Of a stretch of DNA of 64,000 nt, positions 18,581 through 25,990 are shown piece after piece. Below the pieces are notes generated by a model. That model was given only the letters and a program-made list of their open reading frames with translations. It was not told where the DNA came from and ran no database searches. Made by a program: the position numbers and the translations under genes. How positions within the stretch are numbered: position 1 is the stretch's first letter; the number at the start of each line of letters is the position of its first letter. The stretch is from positions 122,747 to 186,746 of the forward strand of contig CAYQUX010000004.1 in assembly GCA_964420995.1 (NCBI GenBank), given 5' to 3'. Source of the stretch: Leptolinea sp964420995. GTDB lineage: Bacteria > Chloroflexota > Anaerolineae > Anaerolineales > Anaerolineaceae.

Positions 18581-19258
18581 TTATTTTTCAATTCCCATTT
18601 CCCGGGCGCGAAGCGCCGCCTGGGTTCTATCCTGCACACCCAGTTTTTGCAATATCCCTGATACATAATTCTTGACGGTTCCTTCGGTAAGGCTCAATCG
18701 CAGGGCAATTTCCTTGTTTGAAAGGCCTTTTCCAACCCAGCGCAATATTTCCTCTTCCCGGCTGGTTAATGGTTCAGCCCCGGGAATAGGGGTGGCTGAT
18801 GGCGGTGCCGGCAGGCGAGAAAATTCTGCCAGTACTTTTCGGGCAATGGACGGTTGGATTAATGCCCCGCCCTTTATCACCTGGCGGATGGCCTCTGCCA
18901 GCTCGGTACCAGACACATCCTTCAATAGATAACCCAGGGCGCCCGCCCGCAGGCCGTCGAAAATGATAGATTCGTCATCAAACGTGGTCAGAATTATGAT
19001 CTTCGCGTCCGGTTGTCGGGCAATCAACCGGCGGGTGGCCTCTACGCCGTCCATTTCCGGCATGCGTACATCCATCAAGACCACATCCGGATTCAGGGTT
19101 TCAACCAGTTCAAGTACCATCCGGCCATTTTCCGCTTCACCAACCACTTCAAGATCATCCTCCAATTCCAGAAGGGTGCGCAACCCATCCCGCATCAAGC
19201 GCTGATCATCTGCCAGCAGCACTCTGATCTTTTGATCCTTATTTCTCTGAGTGTTCAT
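18581..19258 (-). CDS. NarL/FixJ-family response regulator
   Basis: A 225-residue regulator: receiver with acidic pair D17/D18 and phosphoacceptor D63 (DVVLMDVRMPEMDG), then a LuxR-type HTH (LTSREEEILRWVGKGLSNKE). ATG 19258 is preferred over the TTG at 19267, because AAAGGA lies nine bases upstream of the ATG. The coding region begins within a few bases of the kinase stop, so the pair is translationally coupled. The operon order (ATPase, permease, kinase, regulator) suggests it controls the exporter, as LiaR- or DesR-like systems do. Last gene before the terminator. Confidence 0.94.
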   Translation of the reverse strand: MNTQRNKDQKIRVLLADDQRLMRDGLRTLLELEDDLEVVGEAENGRMVLELVETLNPDVVLMDVRMPEMDGVEATRRLIARQPDAKIIILTTFDDESIIFDGLRAGALGYLLKDVSGTELAEAIRQVIKGGALIQPSIARKVLAEFSRLPAPPSATPIPGAEPLTSREEEILRWVGKGLSNKEIALRLSLTEGTVKNYVSGILQKLGVQDRTQAALRAREMGIEK

Positions 19259-19263
19259 TTGGA

Positions 19264-20424
19264 TCAATCCTTTGTAATGGGCAGACTAAATCGCAGGGTC
19301 GTTCCTCCGCCCACGCGTGGTTGAATATTCATTGAACCGTCCAACAGGGCCGCCCTTTCACGCATACCGGTCAATCCCAGCCCGACTTTCCCGCTTTCGG
19401 GTGGTAATCCCACCCCATCATCTTCAATAACCAGATGGATCATTTCCTCCGCCCTGTGTAAATTGATCCACACCTCGCGCGCACTGGCATGCCGTTCAAT
19501 GTTCGTCAAACCCTCCTGGGCCGCGCGGAACATCGCATGCCGGTGGGAAGACGGTAAGACCGGGATTTTTTCATCCATCTCCAGGTGAATTTCCATCCCC
19601 GTCGCATCGCGCACCTGGTTAACCAGCCGCGCAAGAGCCTGCGTCAATGTCAGGTCATCATCCATGGGAGCCCGCATAATGGCAACCGTGCGGCGCAATT
19701 CAGCCAGTCCGTCCTTGACCTGTTCATGCACGGTATTGATAATCTGCTCCACCTTTTGTGGATTGGTGTGGATCAGGCGCCGGGCTCCATCCAGTTGCAC
19801 GGCGGCAATGGTCAACCGGTGTCCGAGGGTATCATGCATTTCACGGGCGATGCGGTTGCGCTCCTCCGCGATTGTCAATTCCTTGACCTGCTCTGTGTAC
19901 CTTTGCAGCTTTTCATGCACTACGGTCAGGTCGGCAAACAACTGGTTACTGCGCTTCCGCTCGGCGTCCGCCTGCATCATTGTCCAACCAAAGAAACCAA
20001 AGAAAACATAACCCGCCGTATAGGGAAGCATATCCAGCAGGCTTTTCAGACCTTCATGACATATACCAGCCGCCCCGGTTATCACTGTGTAAACAACCAG
20101 CCAGAGTATTCCAGTTTTCAGCGGGAAATCCATCATTACCTGCGGGCTGAGAACAAAAAATACGATCGGGAAAACTGACCAGTCGGATGAGAAAATGAAC
20201 AGGCAGCCAGCCAGTATTGTTTGCAATGTATGCCGGATCAGGTTCCCATATTGAAATGAGTGAAACCAGTGTTGTGACAAAAAGAGCACAGAGATGGAAA
20301 TCAGAATCAGACTAATCCAGATTTTTTGCTCCATGGTCTCCAGATCTCCCATGCTGGAGACCATGACGGCAAACAAACCAAATAACCCGGATATATACAA
20401 GAGAAAATGGGATTTAAATTTCAT
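19264..20424 (-). CDS. HisKA_3-type sensor histidine kinase
   Basis: A 386-residue NarX/DesK-like kinase. Five or six hydrophobic segments lie within about 8-150, with only short loops between them, so it probably senses the membrane itself or an integral partner. The dimerisation helix carries the phosphoacceptor H197 (IAREMHDTLGHRL), and the HATPase_c domain (about 290-380) has DDGVGLPP and GLGLTGMRERA. It lies 48 bp after the ABC permease gene. Confidence 0.94.
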   Translation of the reverse strand: MKFKSHFLLYISGLFGLFAVMVSSMGDLETMEQKIWISLILISISVLFLSQHWFHSFQYGNLIRHTLQTILAGCLFIFSSDWSVFPIVFFVLSPQVMMDFPLKTGILWLVVYTVITGAAGICHEGLKSLLDMLPYTAGYVFFGFFGWTMMQADAERKRSNQLFADLTVVHEKLQRYTEQVKELTIAEERNRIAREMHDTLGHRLTIAAVQLDGARRLIHTNPQKVEQIINTVHEQVKDGLAELRRTVAIMRAPMDDDLTLTQALARLVNQVRDATGMEIHLEMDEKIPVLPSSHRHAMFRAAQEGLTNIERHASAREVWINLHRAEEMIHLVIEDDGVGLPPESGKVGLGLTGMRERAALLDGSMNIQPRVGGGTTLRFSLPITKD

Positions 20425-20472
20425 ACGATTATTCTACCCACAGCCTTATCAACAAACAAATGAGGCAAACCT

Positions 20473-21729
20473 TTACTCAAACCGAAAGCGCCAGACGGCA
20501 ATCAACCAGAACCCAAAGGCAAACAAACCAAGAATGCCTATTTCGGTCAATATGCCGGCAAAGCCCATTCCCCGCACGATGACATCCTGGTAGGCTGAAA
20601 GCGCCCAGGCATGCGGGGTGAACCATGAAAGTGTCTGCATGAACCCGGGCATAACATACGCGGGTACCATCATACCGCCTATGACAGAAAGCACCACTCC
20701 CAGTAGAGTTCCCATGCTGTGTGCCTGCTCCAGCGACCTGACCAGGGTGGTCATCAATAGACCCATGCCGGTTGCCGCCGCCGAGGTCACCAGGGAGATG
20801 ACCACCAGAGCCAGCGGTGAATTTCCGAGCCTGATATGGAACACGATCACACCCACGGAGAACATCAACACGATCTGGATCAGATTGACCACATAATATG
20901 AAAGAGTTTTGCCAATCAAATAGGTTGAACGCGCCAGGGGCGCGGCTTTCAGGCGACGGAATGCTCCGCTGTTCTTCTCTTCAAAGAAGCTGGTGGCAAT
21001 GGTTTGAATAATGAAGAAAACACCGTAGATGGTGTAGGCAGGCACATTCTGTTCCACCGAAGTGGGAGTTTTATCCATCTTGAACTGCGCGGGGGTTTCA
21101 ACTTTGTAGGCTACCTGTGATGACAAATCCACAGAGTCCTGGCCGCTGGTGAATTCCGCAGCGATCTGGTTGACAAAACGCTGCTGCTCTGCCGGAGCGC
21201 TTTCGGCGATCATGTCAAATCCTTCGCGTGTCTGTACCTTCATGCGCTCGAAAGACGTGACCCGCTCCACATATCCTTCCACCATACCGCGTGCCGGCGC
21301 GATGATCTGCGTGTTGGCTGTCGGGTCTACAATGAACCGGACTGTAGGCGAGATGGTGGAACCGGTGTCCAGCACCTGTTCGCTGAAATCTGCCGGGAAG
21401 TCCACGCCGATCAGGTATTCCCTGTCTGCTATAAGCTGATCAATTTTCTCTTTGGTTAAAGAAACACCATCAATGGTCTTGACCAGCGTCAGCCCGTCCA
21501 CGGAGCTCAGATCATCCAGGACCTGTGCCGCCAGCGCGCCCCGATCCTGGTTGGACGCCAGTAAAACAATCGGATGATCTGAATTCCCCGAGTCGAAAAC
21601 CCCTGCCAGGGCTGTGGTCATCACCAGAATGAACGCGATTGGCAACCCGAACAACGCGATGATTGACCCGCGGTCTTTGAGAAGGACTTTTATTTCTTTC
21701 GTGGCTATTGCCAGAATCTGGTTAAACAT
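20473..21729 (-). CDS. ABC-2 type exporter permease
   Basis: A 418-residue permease of the ABC-2/DrrB-YhgE kind. One N-terminal membrane segment (about 22-44) is followed by a large extracytoplasmic loop (about 45-225) and five C-terminal segments (from about 227 to 410), the topology of the long ABC-2 family. It pairs with the ATPase 28 bp upstream. The exported substrate is unknown; such systems with a linked HisKA_3 kinase often handle antibiotics, lipids or peptides. Confidence 0.92.
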   Translation of the reverse strand: MFNQILAIATKEIKVLLKDRGSIIALFGLPIAFILVMTTALAGVFDSGNSDHPIVLLASNQDRGALAAQVLDDLSSVDGLTLVKTIDGVSLTKEKIDQLIADREYLIGVDFPADFSEQVLDTGSTISPTVRFIVDPTANTQIIAPARGMVEGYVERVTSFERMKVQTREGFDMIAESAPAEQQRFVNQIAAEFTSGQDSVDLSSQVAYKVETPAQFKMDKTPTSVEQNVPAYTIYGVFFIIQTIATSFFEEKNSGAFRRLKAAPLARSTYLIGKTLSYYVVNLIQIVLMFSVGVIVFHIRLGNSPLALVVISLVTSAAATGMGLLMTTLVRSLEQAHSMGTLLGVVLSVIGGMMVPAYVMPGFMQTLSWFTPHAWALSAYQDVIVRGMGFAGILTEIGILGLFAFGFWLIAVWRFRFE

Positions 21730-21757
21730 AATGGTACCTGTCTCTTTCTTCTTATAT

Positions 21758-22699
21758 TTATTCTCTGATGGATTTTCCGGTCAGGTTGAGGAACACCGTT
21801 TCAAGGTTGGCTTCCATAATGTTCATGGCGCTTAACCGGGTGTTCAACCGGGTGATAACCTGTATCGCATCAATGATGGTTTTTTCAAAACTATTGGAAT
21901 GGATCTCCAATTGCTTCCCCTTCTGGGTTACCTGCTCAACAGAATCAAGCCGGCGGATGGAATCTCTGAGGTGTTCAACATTCCCATCCTGTATCTCCAG
22001 AGAGATCATCCCCTCGCCCAATTGATGGATCAGATTGCGCGGCGTATCCAGCGCGATGATTTGCCCGGCGTCCATTATGGCCACCCGTGAACACAACCGC
22101 TCCGCCTCTTCCATGTAATGCGTGGTGTAGAAAATGGTCAATCCATTTCGGTTCAGCGATTCCAGACTTTCAAAAATGGCGTTCCGACTCTGCGGATCAA
22201 CACCCACAGTGGGTTCATCCAGGAACAAAATACGCGGCCGGTGCAGCAGACCGATTGCCAGATTCACGCGCCGTTTCATCCCTCCCGAGAAATGTTCCAC
22301 CGCGTCATCCGCCCGATCGGTGAGTTGAACAAATTCAAGCGCCTCACGGACTCTGGACTTGAGTTCAACCCCGGAGTAGCCGTATATGCGGCCGAAGAAA
22401 TTGAGATTATCCCTGGCGGTGAGGGTCGGGTATAAAGCCAGATCCTGGGGAACATATCCGATACTCCGTTTTGCTATTTCCAGGTTGGCATTGAGGGATT
22501 CTCCTTCCAGCCGGATCTCCCCGCCATCTGGGGTCAAAATGCCCGTGAGCATGGCGATGGTTGTGCTTTTTCCCGCGCCATTAGGCCCCAGCAGGCCAAA
22601 GATCTCCCCTTCCTCCACGGTGAAAGTAACATTTTTCACCGCCTGTTGTGATTTATACGACTTCAACAAGTTTTCCACTTCCAAAATTAATTTCTTCAT
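21758..22699 (-). CDS. ABC exporter ATP-binding protein
   Basis: A 313-residue ATPase of the DrrA/CcmA type. Walker A is GLLGPNGAGKSTT, the signature HFSGGMKRRVNLAIGL, Walker B RILFLDEPTVGVDP, and the switch His is in FYTTHYMEEAE. About 90 residues after the core form the regulatory extension typical of DrrA-like subunits. ATG 22699 is chosen because AAGGA lies nine bases upstream; the TTG at 22708 is too close to it. First gene of the ATPase-permease-kinase-regulator operon. Confidence 0.95.
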   Translation of the reverse strand: MKKLILEVENLLKSYKSQQAVKNVTFTVEEGEIFGLLGPNGAGKSTTIAMLTGILTPDGGEIRLEGESLNANLEIAKRSIGYVPQDLALYPTLTARDNLNFFGRIYGYSGVELKSRVREALEFVQLTDRADDAVEHFSGGMKRRVNLAIGLLHRPRILFLDEPTVGVDPQSRNAIFESLESLNRNGLTIFYTTHYMEEAERLCSRVAIMDAGQIIALDTPRNLIHQLGEGMISLEIQDGNVEHLRDSIRRLDSVEQVTQKGKQLEIHSNSFEKTIIDAIQVITRLNTRLSAMNIMEANLETVFLNLTGKSIRE

Positions 22700-23170
22700 A
22701 GCGCGCAATCCTTATCCTTCCATTGATCTGCGCCCATGTTAACCCTGCCCGGGTCATATCCGGGCATTCCTTTCGTCATACATTGGTCATATGACGGCAT
22801 TTTCGCTGTCACCGCCAGTCTTGAAACTCCGCTGGTGATGAAATCTGTAAGCTTTAAGCCCCTTCAGATGTGACAACCGGCTCTATGATAAAATGAGGTG
22901 ATCATTCAATTTCCACAGGTGATCAGAACCGGGCGTTTTTATTATCCGTATGATGAGTCCCGTTTCCCGAAATGGCCGGATTTTTATTGTCCTCCCACCG
23001 GTCTAATATCCCGGCCGGATTTGCGGCCTGATAAATCATGCAGATAATAAAACTATATTCAAGCTGTTTTAAATTTCAAAAAATATGCCTGCCTTCTCCA
23101 ACCGATACTGTTTGAACCATGAAGGATGGCAGCCAGTTGAAGTGGTACAGCTCATTTTTGGAGAAACCAG
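22700..23170. other. Divergent intergenic region, exporter operon / ptsI
   Basis: About 470 bp with promoters for both directions. A GTCATATGAC palindrome is at 22786-22795, and a second GTCATA occurs nearby; both could be regulator half-sites. No convincing -35/-10 pair, small ORF or structured RNA was seen. Confidence 0.4.
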
Positions 23171-24904
23171 ATGAAAACCATTGAAGGTGTCGCCAGTTCA
23201 AGAGGAATCGCCATCGGCCCGGCTTTTCAATTCCGGCGGGCTGAACTGGTGATCGGGACATGTGAAAACCAGGATCCCTTCACAGAGTGGAAGCGGCTCG
23301 AATCGGCGCTGGAAACCGCGCGCAAGCAACTCAATCAGGTCTATGAGAAAGCCCAGAAAGAGACCGACCAGGCACAGGCGGAGATTTTCCAGTTCCACAT
23401 CATGATGACGGAAGACGCCGACCTGCTTGCCCGGGTGAAAAACCTGCTGGAAGACCGCCGCACTAACGTGGAACCGGTCTATATGGAGGTCAGCCAGGGG
23501 TACGCCGATGAGCTGGCCGCCATGGACAATGAATATTTCGCCGCCCGCTCGGCTGACGTGCTGGATGTGGCCAATCGGGTGGAGCGCATTTTGATGGGGG
23601 TGGCGGAAAGTCCGACCGCCGGGCTGAAAGTCCCCAGTATCATTGTGGCGGATGACCTTACTCCATCAGACACCATCCTGCTGGATAAGAATCTGGTGCT
23701 CGGTTTTTGCACCGCACAGGGTTCCACCACCAGTCACGCGGCCATTCTGGCCCGCGGGCTGGGGCTGGCCGCCGTGGGCGGCGCGGGAAGTGAAATACTC
23801 ACCCTGCCGACCGGGACACCCCTTATTCTGGATGGCGGCAAAGGGATCGTCATTGCCGAACCGGACGAAGGCACCATTACAGCGTACCGTCAGCGCGGTG
23901 AACAGATCCGCCTGTTGCAGGTGGAAGCGCAGAAACACGCCCATGAACCGGCGGTGACAAAGGACGGCTTCAAACCGGAGGTCTCTTCCAACATTGGTGA
24001 TGTGACCGGCGCGAAAAAGGCGGTGGGTTTCGGCGCGGAAGGCGTTGGCCTGTTGCGCACGGAATTCCTTTACATGGACCGCCCCGCCCTGCCCACCGAA
24101 GAAGAACAATACCAGGCGTATAAAGCCATCCTCGAAGCCTTTGGCGATAAACCGGTGGTACTGCGCACACTGGATATCGGCGGTGACAAGGAACTGCCCT
24201 ACCTGAAGATGGAACCCGAAATGAACCCCTTCCTGGGAGTGCGCGCCCTGCGGTTATGCTTCCAGCACACCGATATGTTCAAGGCGCAGTTACGCGCCTC
24301 CCTGCGCGCGGGTGTGGGGCATAACCTGAAGATCATGTTCCCCATGGTGGCCACGTTGAGTGAAGTGCGCGAGGCCAAAAAATGGGTTAACATTTGCCGG
24401 GATGAATTGAAAAAAGAAGGTATTCCCTTTGCCGATAACATTGAGGTGGGCATCATGGTCGAGATTCCCGCGGCCGCCGTCTGCGCGGATATGCTGGGAA
24501 AGGAAGTGGATTTCTTCTCCATCGGCACGAATGACCTCAGCCAGTACACCATGGCGGCTGACCGCGGAAACGCCGGCGTGGCGCACCTCAGCGACGCCTT
24601 CCAACCGGCCGTCCTGCGCCTCATCCGCGACGTGATCAACGCCTCGCACAAATACGGCAAGTGGACGGGAATGTGCGGCGAGCTGGCCGGCGAACCGCTG
24701 GCCGCCCCTCTGCTCATCGGGCTCGGCCTGGATGAATTTTCCATGTCGCCTCCCATGGTGCCGGTGATCAAGGCGCTCATCCGCACACTGGACGCGAAAG
24801 AGATGAAAGCGTTGGCCGCCGAAGCGCTGGATTTGGAAACCGTGGAAGAGGTGCGCGAGTTGGTACGCAAACGGGTTCCCGCCGCGGCCGCGGTGGAAGG
24901 ATAA
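23171..24904 (+). CDS. ptsI: Phosphoenolpyruvate-protein phosphotransferase (PTS enzyme I)
   Basis: A 577-residue enzyme I, which transfers phosphate from PEP to HPr. The N-terminal HPr-binding and phospho-His domain contains H189 in GSTTSHAAILARGLG. The PEP-utilising TIM barrel holds GVGLLRTEFLYMDR, the metal/PEP motif DIGGDKELPY, GIMVEIPAA, FFSIGTNDLSQYTMA and the catalytic Cys in WTGMCGELAG. Full length. No ptsH (HPr) gene adjoins it or appears in the window. The only PTS permease here is the ascorbate-type system 13 kb away. GGAG precedes the ATG. Confidence 0.97.
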   Translation: MKTIEGVASSRGIAIGPAFQFRRAELVIGTCENQDPFTEWKRLESALETARKQLNQVYEKAQKETDQAQAEIFQFHIMMTEDADLLARVKNLLEDRRTNVEPVYMEVSQGYADELAAMDNEYFAARSADVLDVANRVERILMGVAESPTAGLKVPSIIVADDLTPSDTILLDKNLVLGFCTAQGSTTSHAAILARGLGLAAVGGAGSEILTLPTGTPLILDGGKGIVIAEPDEGTITAYRQRGEQIRLLQVEAQKHAHEPAVTKDGFKPEVSSNIGDVTGAKKAVGFGAEGVGLLRTEFLYMDRPALPTEEEQYQAYKAILEAFGDKPVVLRTLDIGGDKELPYLKMEPEMNPFLGVRALRLCFQHTDMFKAQLRASLRAGVGHNLKIMFPMVATLSEVREAKKWVNICRDELKKEGIPFADNIEVGIMVEIPAAAVCADMLGKEVDFFSIGTNDLSQYTMAADRGNAGVAHLSDAFQPAVLRLIRDVINASHKYGKWTGMCGELAGEPLAAPLLIGLGLDEFSMSPPMVPVIKALIRTLDAKEMKALAAEALDLETVEEVRELVRKRVPAAAAVEG

Positions 24905-24921
24905 ATTTCGTTGATAAACCC

Positions 24922-24958
24922 AAACCCTTAGGATTTTGAAAATCCTAAGGGTTTTTTT
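24922..24958 (+). terminator. Terminator after ptsI
   Basis: A 13-bp perfect stem (AAACCCTTAGGAT with its complement at 24942-24954) is followed by a T run. Strong intrinsic terminator. Confidence 0.93.
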
Positions 24959-25011
24959 GTTTTTCGATCTGATGTGATTTTGTTATGTAAACAAAGATAT
25001 TTATCCAGGCC

Positions 25012-25039
25012 GTAGGGGCGTACGGCCGTACGCCCCTAC
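25012..25039. repeat. REP-like 28-bp perfect palindrome, left copy
   Basis: The arm GTAGGGGCGTACGG is followed directly by its exact reverse complement CCGTACGCCCCTAC. Identical to the copy at 25720-25747. Confidence 0.9.
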
Positions 25040-25098
25040 ATCTCGGGATCGATACTATTCCAAATAACAGGCTTCATGAAAAAATGTAAAATAACTCG

Positions 25099-25623
25099 AT
25101 GACCGATCACCCCAATCGCAAACCAACCCGGCTTGCCGGTTTTAATTACGCACAGGTTGGTGCGTATTTCATTACCCTTGTTACTCAAAATCGTCAGCAT
25201 TTATTCGGAGAAGTCATTGATTCCGAGTTCAAAGCCAATTCAATCGGAGAAATTGTTAAGAGTGAATGGGAACATACCGGAAATATTCGGTCTGAGGTTG
25301 AATTGGATTATTCATGCGTAATGCCCAATCATTTCCATGCCATCGTGTTTTTCAAGAGAAATGACTTAACGAATGTCATACAAGAAATTTCTCAACCCGA
25401 GTTTATTCGAAGACCCCGTTCTCTGGGTTCACTTGTTGCCGGATTCAAATCTTCTGTCACCACGAAAGTGAATCAATTTCGTGGAACACCGGGATCACCA
25501 GTTTGGCAGCGCAGCTATTACGACCACATTATCCGGGATGAAACGGATCTTAACCGGATCAGGGAATACATTGTTAATAACCCTATGAAATGGGATTTGG
25601 ACAAAGAATTCACGAAAAAATAG
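25099..25623 (+). CDS. REP-associated tyrosine transposase (Y1_Tnp/IS200-like)
   Basis: A 174-residue Y1 transposase of the RAYT group, which nicks single-stranded DNA at REP hairpins. The domain start is YFITLVTQNRQHLFGEV. The metal-binding HUH motif is H78-F-H80 (CVMPNHFHAIV), and the likely nucleophile is Y141 in WQRSYYDHIIR. The C-terminal LNRIREYIVNNPMKW is the usual RAYT ending. Catalytic residues look intact. It is the only gene between the two palindromes. Confidence 0.93.
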   Translation: MTDHPNRKPTRLAGFNYAQVGAYFITLVTQNRQHLFGEVIDSEFKANSIGEIVKSEWEHTGNIRSEVELDYSCVMPNHFHAIVFFKRNDLTNVIQEISQPEFIRRPRSLGSLVAGFKSSVTTKVNQFRGTPGSPVWQRSYYDHIIRDETDLNRIREYIVNNPMKWDLDKEFTKK

Positions 25624-25658
25624 TTTTTTGGATTATTCACAGGAAATTTTTAACCCGC

Positions 25659-25670
25659 TTAGGGGCGTAC
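25659..25670 (+). repeat. REP half-site
   Basis: TTAGGGGCGTAC repeats most of one arm of the flanking palindrome, but the other arm is missing. It may be an eroded REP copy or an internal recognition site. Confidence 0.55.
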
Positions 25671-25719
25671 AAATCAGGGTAAAAAATGTTGTTGTAAGAA
25701 AAAATTTCCATCCCATGCC

Positions 25720-25747
25720 GTAGGGGCGTACGGCCGTACGCCCCTAC
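25720..25747. repeat. REP-like 28-bp perfect palindrome, right copy
   Basis: Same 28-bp sequence as at 25012-25039, with no mismatch, 97 bp after the transposase stop. Confidence 0.9.
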
Positions 25748-25833
25748 AATGTGTCACACGATCCATGCTGATTAAGAGACTACTTTTGTTGTAATTCCAT
25801 TTCCAAAATAAAATTTTCACACGCCAGACTAGA

Positions 25834-25867
25834 CTCCCATCTCTGCGAGATGGGAGATGGTGCTTTT
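25834..25867 (+). terminator. Hairpin with T tract, possible terminator
   Basis: CTCCCATCTC and GAGATGGGAG form a perfect 10-bp stem with a 3-nt loop (25834-25856). A run of T follows about nine bases later, a bit far for a classical terminator. Confidence 0.5.
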
Positions 25868-25990
25868 TTACTGTTTTTGCCCCGATATCCAGGTTCTTAT
25901 CCACATAAACCCAATGATATTTTTCCATTCTGTTTAAAAAAATGCAATACAATTGACGGCTGACTTATACACATTCTCAGGGAGACACCC

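Larger units (their letters stand above)
25012..25747. mobile_element. RAYT element bounded by REP-like palindromes
   Basis: The transposase-like gene is bracketed by two identical 28-bp palindromes, 708 bp apart, both continuing as GCC on the left and CA on the right. This is the layout expected of a REP-associated tyrosine transposase and its own REP copies (family knowledge). A third, half-site copy of the same arm lies at 25659-25670. No target-site duplication could be defined. Confidence 0.75.

Noticed and set aside
25674..25952. 92-residue minus-strand frame between the RAYT element and GH94
   Set aside because: It crosses the REP palindrome and the hairpin, has no site before its start, and resembles nothing.
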